In this document: positions 46,901 through 58,500 of the stretch, one piece after another
How positions within the stretch are numbered: the stretch's first letter is position 1
Layout: every line of letters begins with the position of its first letter
NCBI GenBank assembly: GCA_027186245.1
Contig: CP114492.1
Coordinates: 2,301,501-2,365,500, forward strand
Source: Coriaria nepalensis
Lineage: Eukaryota > Streptophyta > Magnoliopsida > Cucurbitales > Coriariaceae
DNA length: 64,000 bases
Reading direction: 5' to 3'
The notes under the pieces: generated by a model
Database searches by the model: none
Seen by the model: only the letters and a program-made list of their open reading frames with translations
What the model was told of the DNA's origin: nothing
Program-made: the position numbers and the translations under genes

Positions 46901-48558
46901 ATTTTTTAAGACGACGTTTATACTATTTTAACAACGAACCCATCTTCGCATGTGGCATCCTTTACCAACTCACTCTATTCTCAAGAAGCACAAACCTCTC
47001 TTATATGAGAAAATACATCGAGATATTATATATAGATATATCAAGAATGAAGCATTCCTTGTTAGACGGATGAGAAGTGCAGAATAGACAAAAATATGTT
47101 TAAGAAATCATACCAGTTTTTTTTTTTTTTTTTTGGGGACCGATTCTTTAACCTTAAGGACAAACTAACCCTTATGTCATGAAATTCACGTATAGATAAC
47201 TACCACGAATTTGAATTGATTAAAATAGTTTGTAATTATGTTATGATGCCCTATTATAAGGTCGAATATGATCATCCAAACCTCAGATCTCTCAACAACA
47301 ATCCATTGAGACAACTAAATAAAATTTTTAAATTTGATTGAATTTTGAATTTTAGTAGTTATTTATTAATTATGTGATATATAAATAACCATTTCATTCA
47401 AATCTAATGGAATTGCGGAACTATAGGTTAAAAAATATCAAAATGAAATTAAATTAGATAAAAATATAAATTAAATTTTTTAAATTAAATAAAATATAAA
47501 ATTTTAATAATTATTTAATAGCTATATAATCCATACATAATTATTCCATTTTATATCTAATGGAATTGTCAAATTAGAGATTGATTATCATTAAAATTAA
47601 AATTTAGTATTAATGATAGTTTCTAAATATTTTGAGGGTGTTCATTAAAATTGGATGTGCATTTTAATTTTTAGGATTTATCCTAATTTAAAAAACAAAA
47701 TATTTTGGTTCACTTCATTGCATTATTTTTGTTCAAATTAAATCTGCAGTCCATTTGTTTTTAGTCAAATAACTAAAGTTCAATTTAAATCCATAAAATA
47801 TAATTAAAATACATTATTTTAAATATTAATTTTATTAAAGATTAGTTTAATAAATCTATCCAACGAAATATAAAATCATAATGTTAGAGAAGCAAAATTT
47901 TCGATCTTGATGGAAATCTCGATTCTTTTATAGATTTTAAGTATCTAATGAGTTTTGATACCGGTTCGGGTCCCGATCCCAATACTAAGAAACGAGATTG
48001 AGATGGGACCGAAACCATTTTTAAAACCGATTATGAATATCGATCAATAATATGGCTGTACTTATTTTCTCCTCTTCACTTTCTCCTTCTCCTTATTTTC
48101 TTATTTCTCCTTATTTTCTTATTTCTTTTTATCTTATTCTTTAACATTAAAAGAAAATAAAAAATGACCAGAACTCCTAGTATCTTCCCAATATTTTTCT
48201 TGTACCGATGGAACTGGTACCATGCCAGTACTGCGATTTGGGTCTTAGATCGTTACCGAAATAATTATAATTGATACGTTCTTGATGGGAATTTTATCCA
48301 CCCCTATAAAATACACCAAATTTGTTCAACAAATAGAGGAACATTTTCCTGAGATAAAGACAACAGGCTGATTCTATGATTTCCTTATGAATCAACTAAG
48401 GACTAAAAAAACAAAAAACATACACATAACTTCTGGATTTCAAAAAAGGGAAATAAAATAAAACAATGATCTTCACATGAACAAGCATTTGTGAAGAACA
48501 GTAATCAAACTGAGAACTCCATAATCACTAATAATAATCTTCAATGCTTTGCTTAATT
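43999..48558. other. Spacer between LRR and NB-ARC-only genes
   Basis: Contains the 88-base tandem repeats described separately. 45560-47100 has mixed composition and might be transposon remains, but no protein motif could be assigned. 47150-48540 is AT-rich. A T run lies at 44519-44532 and another at 44849-44866. Confidence 0.45.
45099..45395. repeat. 88-base tandem repeats, possibly subterminal to a CACTA element
   Basis: Three and a half diverged copies start at about 45101, 45189, 45277 and 45364. Shared core: GGTCGGATCGGTGC(T/A), then CTAACAT, then TACCGCTAATGTTT and TTTACTGGTACT or variants. A weaker copy may lie at 45010-45098. Arrays of this kind near a CACTAC motif (44947-44952) recall CACTA-transposon ends; I found no transposase. 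Confidence 0.65.
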
Positions 48559-49449
48559 TCAACTGCCAACAGCTTCTCTCTGATCTTCCTTCTTCAATCC
48601 CTTCTTCCCCTCCTCCTCCCTCTTCTTCTTATTCTTCTCCTCCTCCTCCCTCTTCTTCTTATTATTCTCCTTCTTGATCCGCCCCAACATCTTCGCCGCT
48701 AATGGCAACCCCCCACACTTTTTAATCAGATCATCTTTTTTCAATACCACATCATTATCCCTTTTAAATTCTTGCTTGTAAATTTCCGAGAAACTATCCT
48801 CATCAGTAATGGACAGAAGTTGCCTCAAATTCTCCCTCCCCACCATATTCTCCACCACTCCCTCCTCCCTACTCGTCACGACCACCACCCCTCCCCCGCC
48901 CTTGGGCATCCCATAAGCAAGCCGGTCACCCCATCTCTTATTCCGGCCCAGCCCATCGTCCTTCAAATCCTTATACCATTCCCCAATCTCCTTACAATTA
49001 TCTAACACAATTAAATACTTTTTCCCAACAAGTTGGAGATGAAGTAAATAAATAAGCCCGCTAAGCAATTTCCCTTGATCAGGAAAATTATGGTCAAACT
49101 CCGATATTTCATCTCTAACTCCTAAACAGGTCAGCATGGTCTTAACAATCTCAATCTTGTTATATCCATGATCTGACTTGTCAGGCATGGAGACCCAAAT
49201 TCTTGGAACAAACTGTTTTGATTGGCTGACAAGCAACTTGCAGAGTGTCGATTTTCCGACTCCTCGGGTTCCGGAAATTCCGATCGACTTGAACTTGTCA
49301 TGGGTTTGGATCAGTTTCTGGAAATAGAGAAGTTCATTGTCAAATCCATGGACTCTTTTGATCTGTTTCGATTGGGTAGTTTTCTGCTGGAAGAAATGGA
49401 AGGGCGTCTGAGATGGTGGTGGGAGTGGGGCTTGGGGCTCGGACTCCAT
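48559..49449 (-). CDS. NB-ARC-only protein (truncated NLR form, 296 aa)
   Basis: P-loop NTPase of the NLR superfamily, resembling the Arabidopsis At5g45440/At5g45490 type (from memory). The start MESEPQAP at 49449 is the first ATG. Pro-rich N-terminus with no coiled coil or TIR; P-loop GTRGVGKST (60-68, Lys66); FVPRIWVSMPD (RNBS-A like, 80-90); kinase-2 KKYLIVLDN (143-151, Asn in place of the usual second Asp); RNBS-B-like VVVVTSREEGV (188-198); CGGLPLAAKMLG (245-256). The protein then ends in a Lys/Glu-rich tail (about 259-290), encoded by a short tandem duplication. ARC2/winged helix, MHD and LRR are all absent. It diverges from the DUF4220 gene and converges with the winged-helix-LRR gene. 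Single exon; a shortened pseudogene is an alternative, but the frame and motifs are clean. Confidence 0.88.
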   Translation of the reverse strand: MESEPQAPLPPPSQTPFHFFQQKTTQSKQIKRVHGFDNELLYFQKLIQTHDKFKSIGISGTRGVGKSTLCKLLVSQSKQFVPRIWVSMPDKSDHGYNKIEIVKTMLTCLGVRDEISEFDHNFPDQGKLLSGLIYLLHLQLVGKKYLIVLDNCKEIGEWYKDLKDDGLGRNKRWGDRLAYGMPKGGGGVVVVTSREEGVVENMVGRENLRQLLSITDEDSFSEIYKQEFKRDNDVVLKKDDLIKKCGGLPLAAKMLGRIKKENNKKKREEEEKNKKKREEEGKKGLKKEDQREAVGS

Positions 49450-50180
49450 TTTCGCCGCAGAGTGAAGAGAGGAGATTCTGGGAGAGTAGTTCTTTGGTGA
49501 AGTTGAAGGGTTTGAGGAGTTTTTCTGAGAGGGAGTATTCAGTCGGGAGAGTAGCTACAAAACTTGAGTAAAGGGGAGGTGGGGATTGATTTTCTTGGTG
49601 TTTTTCAGCTCTCTGACTCTCAGATTCAGTCTCTGTCGCCTTATAAATAGCTTTGATGAGTACCCACCCGGTTATTATTAATGGAGTTTCACGTTGGGAT
49701 TGAACAGACGATTCCACAAGGCCCTTTTATTCAGCGGGGAGATCATCACTTTTTCATCACAAGACTCAAGAGAGGGGTATTTTTCTTCGTTTTCTTTTTC
49801 TTTTTTCTTTTACTTTATAATTAAATCTATTAAAGTACTATCATATCATAATTTACAATAAAACTTTTATTATATAATAAATTTAATATTAAATATAAAT
49901 AAATAATTATTATCATATTTTTTTTATATGAAAAATAAAATACACTAATTTTAAATTTCCTATCCATTTGTTAGATTTTATAACAAAATTTATTAAAATA
50001 CTTTCATTGCATAATGAATTTGATAGTAAATATAATTTAATAATTTAACTCATATTTTCTTAAAAAAAGAAAAAAAAAAAAAAGCTTAGTTTTCATCCAA
50101 ATGAATTCTTAATTTTTTTTTAGCAAACTAAGGAAATCCTAAAACATAAATTCACTTTCATTTCGTTTAGAAAATTTTAT

Positions 50181-50335
50181 TGATGATGTAATTTGTATTA
50201 AGGTTTATTCAGATTAGGTTTTCTTTGTTCGTTTTGAGATCGAGGGTAATGAGTGACCCTAACTGGAAATTATAGAAAGATTAGAGACTTCAGACTTCAG
50301 ACATGAAGACACTTCCAATTTCAGTATCTAAAGTA
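50181..50335 (+). repeat. Two patches duplicated from either side of the PTPMT1-type gene
   Basis: 50181-50250 equals 38270-38339 over 70 of 70 bases. 50279-50335 matches 40990-41042, apart from a small internal duplication (ACTTCAG) and a few changes. Both patches keep order and strand, but 28 bases separate them here against 2,650 at the source. Confidence 0.9.
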
Positions 50336-50467
50336 GATTGCATGGCATCGGGGATTGCATAACATCCATATAATTTATGCAATTCTAACCATTTACGTAG
50401 ATTTGGAGTCTCTAGATAAGTTACGTCGTAGATAAATTACACAGTAAGAAACATGAGGTTCACCGAA

Positions 50468-50541
50468 TAAAAGAAAAAGAAAAAGAAAAAGAAAAAGAAA
50501 AAGAAAAAGAAAAAGAAAAAGAAAAAGAAAAGAAAAGAAAA
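50468..50541. repeat. AAAAAG hexanucleotide microsatellite
   Basis: About ten AAAAAG units, turning into AAAAG units at the right end, roughly 420-495 bases upstream of the DUF4220 start codon. Confidence 0.95.
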
Positions 50542-50963
50542 GGTAAAGGTAAAGATATACAGAACATTACACAAGTTTTGTGGGCCACGTCATTGCCTAA
50601 GGGGAACAATATTCGCCACGGACCCCTGTACTTAAGGTATTCTCTTTTAGGCCCCCGTGATTGGAATATTGAATCTCTAAAGCATCCCCCTCTAATTATT
50701 AATATCCAGCATCTTGAATTAGCAGGATAGTCCGCCATGGCAGAGGAAATAAAAGTAGAAGAGGACCAAAAGGATTGTAAAAAGAAAAAATCACAAAAAT
50801 ATTTCTCGTCAACCGCAAGACAGTCTTTCATTGTATTTTATTCCAACAAAATGAAAAGGAAAAGGAAATAAACTACTTAGTTTCTTCTTCTTCACTTCAT
50901 ACCCTGAAAATCTATTTAAACGTCTCCAAAAATCTTCTCAACATCCAAACATGAAGAGAAACG

Positions 50964-53156
50964 ATGTTGAGACTCATTCCCAAGAGTTTTCAAAGCATAT
51001 GGGATTCATGGAACATAAGAGCCATAGTCATCTTCAGTCTCTCATTACAAATATTTCTAATCCTGTTTGCTCCCTTCAGAAAAAGAACCTCAAACGGCCT
51101 CATGATCTTCCTCATTTGGTCTGCCTACTTACTAGCCGACTGGGCCGCCAATTTCGTCGTCGGAAAAATATCAAACCATACGTCAAGCTCGGAAGACCAA
51201 GAAGAGCTTCTAGCCTTCTGGGCCCCGTTCCTGCTAGTCCATCTCGGTGGGCCCGACACCATCACCGCCTTTGCTCTCGAAGATAACGAACTATGGCTCC
51301 GCCATTTGATCGGACTCATCCTGCAGATCATTGCCACTCTTTATGTCTTCATCCAAACACTTCCCAGTGATAAGCTTCTCATTCCAACAGTCCTTTTGTT
51401 CCTATCTGGAATTATTAAGTATGCAGAGAGGACAAGAGCTTTGTACTTGGCAAGTATCGGGAAGTTCAAGGAGTCTATGCTTAAAGATCCAGATCCGGGC
51501 CCAAATTATGCCAAGTTAATGGAGGAGTATTCTTCCAAGAAAGAAGCTAAACTACCCACCAGAATCCAACTCACGGCTGAGCCCGAAAAGAGTGTTTTCA
51601 CAAACACGGCAAAAGATGGTGTTTTAAGCAACTTTGAGGTGGTTCAACATGCATTCAAGTACTTCAATCGGTTCAAGGGTCTTATCGTCGATTTGATCTT
51701 CAGTTTCCATGAACGGAATGAGAGTCGGGACTTTTTCCACAAGAGAACTGCTGTCGATGCCTTGAAAGTGATTGAGGTAGAGCTTAACTTCATATATGAA
51801 GTGCTTTACACTAAGGTTGCTGTTGTGCATAATTGGTGGGGGACTATTTTTCGAGGTTTATCATTGTGTGCTATTCTTTCTGGATTCGGGGTTTGGATTC
51901 ATGTCAAGAAGGATGTTTACCAGAGATTTGATGTGTATTTGACTTACGTTCTGCTAATCGGTGCTATAATTCTCGATTCAATAGCTATCTTCTCTGCAGT
52001 GTTCTCTGATTGGACTGTGGCCGGTCTTAATGATGAAATGAGCTTTCAAAGCAGAATTCTCTCTTTTTTTTTACGATGCAGGACACCAAAGTGGTCGACA
52101 CTTAATTACTCTAAAAGGAGGTGGTACGGACTCGCCTCTTGGCCCAAAGAGGCGGAACCGTTCAAAGATTGTCAAGTAATGGACAATCCAACACTATTTA
52201 GAAGGTGGTCTGAAAATGTAGCCCAATTCAATTTGATCACTTACTGCCTCACTGAAAGATCGGAAAGGATCTATGAGAAAACCGAGAAGTCGGAAAATGT
52301 GTGGTTCGACTGGTGGAATATGGTCTATAAAACGATCGATTATTTCGGCGCCAAAGAATTTATAGATAGTATGTTGTACGTCAAAAGAAAGCCATTCGTC
52401 AAAGATCTATGGACATTTATATTCGATCAGTTGCTTGATAAATCAAGAGAAGCAGAAGATGCAGAAACTACCAACAGAATATGTTCGTCTAGAGGCGCTT
52501 ATGTTCTTCAAGAAGGGACTTGGGATGTTGACATCAAGCCCTTATTGGCTTATATTGATGAAGTTACTTATGATGAGAGTCTTATTCTGTGGCACATAGC
52601 TACAGAACTCTGTTATAGGAAAAAAGATTCTGATGATTTCAAAAATACTACTAAAGATCCTGAATTTTGTAAGCTTTTATCTGATTACATGCTTTATCTT
52701 TTAGTTATGCAGCCGGGTATGATGTCAGCCGTGGCAGGAATCGGGCAGATAAGGTTTCGAGATACTTGTGCGGAGACTAAAAAATTCTTCGATCGAAGAG
52801 GGTTACAGAAAGAAAATGAAGAAAAGGCTTGTCACAAAATACTTGAAATTGACACGGCAGTGACACCTATAGCAGTGAAGGGTGATAGGAGCAAATCCGT
52901 TTTGTTTGATGCGGCAATACTTTCTAAGAAGCTCGATGAGTTGAAAGATGATAAATGGAGGATTCTAATGTCAGTTTGGGTCGAGATGTTGGCATATGCA
53001 GGGACTCATTGTAGAGCAAATACTCATGCTCAGAGGGTGAGTAAAGGTGGTGAGCTTGTTACTTTTGTTTGGTTGCTGATGGCTCATTTTGGGATTGGAG
53101 AACAGTTTCAGATCAATGAGGGTCATGGTAGAGCTAAATTGATCGTGGGAAAGTAG
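50964..53156 (+). CDS. DUF4220/DUF594 multi-pass membrane protein (730 aa, single exon)
   Basis: Plant-specific membrane protein family of unknown activity. The start MLRLIPKSF at 50964 is the first ATG in frame. Hydrophobic segments at about 18-38, 46-66, 84-104, 114-132 and 137-153, then after a soluble stretch at about 293-311 and 322-345, suggest seven membrane spans. HLGGPDTITAFALEDNELWL (about 93-112) is the hallmark of DUF4220. The C-terminal cytosol-like part (about 360-730) ends with DUF594 (about 679-714: ANTHAQRVSKGGELVTFVWL). The gene is divergent from the NB-ARC-only gene. From memory, Arabidopsis keeps DUF594 genes interleaved with P-loop NTPase and LRR genes in one cluster, so a role as membrane partner of these proteins is plausible but untested. 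No frameshift or lost motif is seen. Confidence 0.92.
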   Translation: MLRLIPKSFQSIWDSWNIRAIVIFSLSLQIFLILFAPFRKRTSNGLMIFLIWSAYLLADWAANFVVGKISNHTSSSEDQEELLAFWAPFLLVHLGGPDTITAFALEDNELWLRHLIGLILQIIATLYVFIQTLPSDKLLIPTVLLFLSGIIKYAERTRALYLASIGKFKESMLKDPDPGPNYAKLMEEYSSKKEAKLPTRIQLTAEPEKSVFTNTAKDGVLSNFEVVQHAFKYFNRFKGLIVDLIFSFHERNESRDFFHKRTAVDALKVIEVELNFIYEVLYTKVAVVHNWWGTIFRGLSLCAILSGFGVWIHVKKDVYQRFDVYLTYVLLIGAIILDSIAIFSAVFSDWTVAGLNDEMSFQSRILSFFLRCRTPKWSTLNYSKRRWYGLASWPKEAEPFKDCQVMDNPTLFRRWSENVAQFNLITYCLTERSERIYEKTEKSENVWFDWWNMVYKTIDYFGAKEFIDSMLYVKRKPFVKDLWTFIFDQLLDKSREAEDAETTNRICSSRGAYVLQEGTWDVDIKPLLAYIDEVTYDESLILWHIATELCYRKKDSDDFKNTTKDPEFCKLLSDYMLYLLVMQPGMMSAVAGIGQIRFRDTCAETKKFFDRRGLQKENEEKACHKILEIDTAVTPIAVKGDRSKSVLFDAAILSKKLDELKDDKWRILMSVWVEMLAYAGTHCRANTHAQRVSKGGELVTFVWLLMAHFGIGEQFQINEGHGRAKLIVGK

Positions 53157-55404
53157 GTGAATTGAGATGGCAACGTTGTTGTTTATTTCATTTTTATTTT
53201 TATAGTTTTGTTGTTCTAAATTAAATTTAAGATGTCATTTGATCTTAAAGAAAAGGATTCATGTAAAAGCTTATAAACAATTAATTGTCTACTTGCTTTC
53301 AATAAAAATAATGAAATTACTTTAGGTAAAGGAAATATTATTACTTTGGGCCATAGCGGAATCGAGCAGTTCATGAATAGCTCGAGCTCGACTCATGAAA
53401 AGCTCAGGTTGAGTATTGTATGTTCTCAAGATGGAGACGAACTGGAACCAAGTCAATAACTTACTAGTTCAATTCTTTAAACTATATAAAAACTCTAAAC
53501 CCTCTTTGTCCACCCTCAATTTAAGAGATTGTTTACTTCTATTTTTTTTTTATAAGCATTAATTATAATATAAACTCTGCCTTTGCTCCAGCGGTGGAAC
53601 CAGGCTGATGCGAGTTTGGGCGGCTGGGCCGTCTGTTCCGATGAGAAGAAAGAAAAAATACCAAAAATTACTGAATCCGGTGCGATGTAGGAATTTCATG
53701 GTTATGGGGAGCTAGCATTCTCCCTTGAAGACCCATACTTTCTTACTTATAACGCCCTTGAATTTTAGAATGCTAAATTAATATTTTTTTCAATAATTTT
53801 TCATTATTTATTTATTTTTGTTTTTAAACTTTTAAATAATTTAATTTATTTTTAAAATTTGTTAAAAATATCATATTTTTATCCTTATAGTCAAATTTAG
53901 AAATATTAAAATTAACGCATAATAAAATAATCTCAATTATTTCAGGTATTAATTTAATTTTTATATCAGAAATGATTATCATACATATGCTATATACTGA
54001 TTTTGAAGACACTATTGGAACCGGTTAAGATGTCATATACAAGTCGAGTTAATATATGAAATATTTTTGAATTATACTTGTACCAGTATAAAATATTAAA
54101 GTATTTTTCATCCTCGTCATCTAAGGATTCAAGATACTTTCGAAACTCTATATATTCTGAAGTATCATTATCTGAAAAACTCTTCTTTTTGTTGTATATA
54201 TTGTATATCGCCTTTTTTGGTCGTTCATTTGGTTGATCGGGTCATCGAGGTCACAAGTCGTTGTACTTATTTTCATAAACAACAAAAACTTAATAAAATT
54301 TTATATTTATGTTAGCGATTAGTTTATCATAAGAAATACCTAAATATTTTCATATAAAAGAGAAAATATTACTAAAACTTTCATACTTAAATTTAGGATC
54401 CAACATAACTCCGAAACAATACAAAAATGAGAATTTCTTTTCAATATTTTAAATATTTTATCTTTATTTTTTTGATGATAAATTTAAAAATAACAACATT
54501 ATCATAAGCAGTAAAGATAATAATATCAATAGATTGTGCAATAAATAACGGTGAAATAAGATAATAAATATCAGATAAAATTATAATAAACTCGTAAAAA
54601 ACTTGTTAAAATTTGTTTAAAAGTATAGTAAATCCGAGAGATAAGAAGTAAACATCTTCTAAAAGATACATGTTGTGACTAATAATTATATAATAACTAT
54701 CATTTCATCTACCTAATGTGCTGATTTATCTCACGACATAATTTAACTATTAAACAATAATAAAAAAAAATCATATGAACTATTATAATTTTAATGAACA
54801 TAAAAAATTGATTTACATAAACTATTTTCATACCATATTATCTTATAAATATTTCTTTGTTAAATAAAAATATAACTTATAAAACTTATTTTTCTTTAAT
54901 ATAAAAATAATATATTTTATTTTGATCATTCACAACCTTTATGTACAATATTTTGATTCACAAAAAGGATAAATTTGCAATTAGCCCATATAATTTCTGA
55001 AATTACAATGTGACTTTCTGAAATTGTAATAAATAAAAGTTTTATCTTGTGGGACTGAGGTAGCCTCTTTTTCGTATGTCTTTCTTTATTTTTCACTTTA
55101 GCTGTCTTTATTTATTCGATTCATTTGAAAGTAAATAATTTAAGCAAACTATACAAAAAAGATAAAGAGGGTCGAATTCATCATCTTCCCACTACATAGA
55201 CTCTTAGTCTGGAACTAACTTTCAAATAATATATAATATATATAGTAGCAGACAGGAACAGGGGTTTGAGGCTAAATTGTAAAAAATAAATAATAATAAA
55301 AAGGAAAAGTCTTGGACAATATGGTAAAATATGGTAAAATATGGGGAAAATAGTAATTTACTCAAAACAGGTGGGGTCAAAAGAGAAAAGCGAAAACAAA
55401 AGTG

Positions 55405-55436
<32 letters not shown>

Positions 55437-55573
55437 TTGACCAGGGAAAGACTTTATAATGACTATTAATTTATTACTGATTAGTATTCTTTGGAGCTTT
55501 ATTGTATCTGTGAGAACTCAGAACTTTGAATTGAGAACTGAGAAGTGGTTGTTGCTGTTTTTGCTCTGAGATC
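53157..55573. other. Spacer between DUF4220 and NB-LRR genes
   Basis: 53340-53720 has a small less AT-rich part with GAGCTCGACTC-like and GCGGTGGAACCAGG motifs of the kind found in dispersed repeats. 53760-55000 is very AT-rich. A 28-A run lies at 55405-55432. No gene is recognised. Confidence 0.5.
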
Positions 55574-58500
55574 ATGTCTGAAATTAAATGTACTTAACTC
55601 TGCCCCCCCTCTACTACGAATTCTTGTTCTGCTTTGCTTATATCTCCAGTTTTTTTTTTTTTAGTTTTTTTTTTTTTAATAAAATCAAGTTGCTAGAATC
55701 GACAGTTCTAAATTCATTATCTGCAGTAAGCTGAGTAGAGAAAGTTTTAATTTTTTTTTTTTTTTTAAATCATCATCTACTTCTTTCATTTATTTTAGGT
55801 ATGGCCATGACTTCAAGGGGCTGTTCACTTAGGTATCAAACTTGAGTTTGGTTATAATTTAAGTTTGACAAAACTGTATTTTGTAGTCAATGGAGTTTCT
55901 GTGTGGTGAAAACTAGAATTTAGAGACCCAAATTGAAGTTAAAAGCTTTTAAACCAAAAACCTAAGAAATATCTCATATTTTGTGTTCTAATAGCATCTC
56001 ATATTTTGGTAATAGATATTGACTCACAAATCAAGAAAGCCGAAGATCAAATAGAACAGATAGTAAAACGGCTGAAAGAAGATGCAGGAATAATTGCTCT
56101 AGTCGGGCAAGCTGGGGTGGGAAAAACATGGATTGCGAAAAAAGTACAAGAGCGAGTAATCCAAGATGCCTCAGCTCATCGGGTTATATGGCTGTCTTTG
56201 AACATGAAACATGACACCATGTCTCTTCTAGAAGATGTTGCCAGGCAGCTGTCTTTACTTTCCACCACGGAAGAGTGGGAAGACGATCTTGGAAATGACG
56301 AGCAGGAGGAGGAAAAGAAGTTAAAGAAGGACAGCTTGAAGGATCTGCAAGAGAAGATATCTAAAAAGGGCAAAGCAATGAGAATTGCAATGCTTCCTAA
56401 GCCTGAAGAAAAAATTTCCGTGTCGCAGAAATACCTTCTATTGATTCTTGATGATGTTCAGAGTAAGAAGATTGAAGGAGAAAAAGCTGCTCCCAAACCC
56501 AATAATAGAGGTAAGAAGGGTGCTGAAGAAGTTATATCCGAATTGGATGAGCTTCTAGGTCTGAAAGAGCACAATCTCTTGAAGGTTTTGATCACTCGTA
56601 GAGATACTGCAGGCCCCACCACTATTCCTTCTGAGGTGGTCATAGAGATCGCACCACTTAATGATGAAGATCAATTAGCTGTATTGAAGGAAGCAATCTC
56701 ACCCGAGGTTTTTACCGAAGAAGATTTACAAAAAGTACTTAACAAGACATCTAAGAATCCGGCTCGAATAGTTGTCGCTGGAAAAGCATTGAAGCATATT
56801 GCTATTACAAAGGATCAAAAGGCTTTGGAAGAAGTAATGAGCGATGCCAACTCAGCCGACGGCCCTACATGGCTGATGCAGTGTGCTTACGACATGTTAC
56901 CGGGCGAGACTATGGAAATGTCCAATTGCGTCTGGTTTACCCGAGAATTCTTCCGGGACCATGGTGGACTCCGCTGCAACGAATTGATCGTGAACTGGAT
57001 ACTAGAAGGATGTTTAGGCCCAATTGAGAACATGGACAAGATGTATGAAAGGGGTCATCGTATTCTGATGGAGCTGATTGACCGTGGCATGATGAAAGTA
57101 CAGGAAGACAATGTTGTTATCATGGAGGAATCGGTCCAGACCGTTCCAGATTGTCGGCTCAGTCGATTTGGTGGGCCCCCGCTTCTAGGATTGACTGCTT
57201 TTTATGAGGATGCGAGCTGGAGAGGTCTAGGAAGAGTCACTCCAGCTGGTGACATGATAAAAACACCGGCCGGTCCAAAAAGATGGGAGAAAGTCTCCAC
57301 ACTGTTGATAGAAGGAAACCGCCTCCGCCGGGAAGTTTATGAGAAATTCTTTTCTCCAATGAACGGCCTCGAAAATCTCGCCATTTTCGGGCCCACGTTC
57401 AATGAACTTCCAGGGGAGTTTTCAAAAATGGAGAAACTCCGTCTTCTCGTGCTAAGAGATTGTCATCGGCTCGAGAATATCAATTGCAACAAGAAACTCC
57501 AGTCCTTGACCATTTTGGAGATATCCAGTTCTAGAAGCTTCAAGATTGTTCCAGATTTCATTTTCGAGGGTCTTACTAATCTCAGAACCCTCAACCTTTC
57601 TGAAACCGGAATTGAGTCCCTCCCTCCGACCATTTCGAATCTTGTCGAGCTTTGTTGGCTCGTTCTAAGAGGTTGCACTGAGCTCAAATCACTGCCAACT
57701 CTTAAAGAGAATAAAAAGCTAGAGGGGATTGATCTTTCTCGTGCAACCTTGTTAAGCAAAATAAAGAGCAAGAACATAAGAGAACTATCTAATCTTCAAA
57801 TGGTTGACGTTTCTCAAACCTTGATCAAGCGTTTTCCAATCCTTAAAGATCTTGAAAAGCTCACTCATTTGTCTTTAAGAGGCTGCAAAAACTTGACAAG
57901 GCTTCCGCAGCTCAAACTTTTGTCCAATCTCCATGTACTTGATCTTTCCGACACAACTTCATTGAAGGAGATTCATGACGAGTCATGCCAAAACAAGAAA
58001 GGTCTCAAGGTCCTTATTCTATCCGGAGCTGCGATTTCTCGGCTTCCTTCGAGTTTCACCCACCTTTCTAATCTCGAAAGGTTTGAATTTTCAAAAGCCT
58101 TTTTGTTGGTCGAAATGGAAGAATCAACCTTTGAAAATATGAAATATCTCCGCCATCTCAATTTATCAGAATTCCCGCTTGATAAACTTCCATCATCTCT
58201 TTCTGACCTCGTCAATCTCCGTGATCTTATTCTAAACGATTGCAAGAAGCTCAAGAATCTTCCGAACTTGAATGCCATGAAGAAACTAGAAATTCTTGAG
58301 CTTTCAGGTTGTAGCTCTTTGACCATTAAAGATGATAAAAAATCATTCGATGTGTTGAGTCGGCTTCGTATCCTCAACCTTTCAGATACTAAGATAAAAA
58401 AGATGCCTTCTTTAACTAATCTCGAGAATCTCTCTCAACTCGTGCTTAGAAATTGCAACCTAAGAGGGTCAGGAATTGATGTGGAGCATATGAATCAGTT

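Larger units (their letters stand above)
49450..50963. promoter_or_regulatory. Divergent intergenic region between NB-ARC-only and DUF4220 genes
   Basis: 1.5 kb between two start codons facing away from each other. TTATAAATAG at 49641-49650 lies about 195 bases upstream of the NB-ARC-only ATG, but its clean TATA reading is on the plus strand. TATTTAAA at 50913-50920 is about 45 bases upstream of the DUF4220 ATG. The middle (49790-50100) is AT-rich. 50181-50335 holds patches copied from around the phosphatase gene, and 50468-50541 a hexanucleotide repeat. Confidence 0.5.

Noticed and set aside
50460..50831. 123-codon minus-strand open frame ending in Phe-Ser repeats
   Set aside because: The repeat is simply the translated AAAAAG microsatellite; the rest has no coding character.
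55802..55834. Possible alternative first exon of the NB-LRR gene (MAMTSRG...)
   Set aside because: Its only sensible donor leaves two bases, and every nearby acceptor then leads to an early stop.
57973..58377. 134-codon minus-strand open frame
   Set aside because: It is antisense to the LRR repeats of the NB-LRR gene; periodic LRR codons produce such frames.
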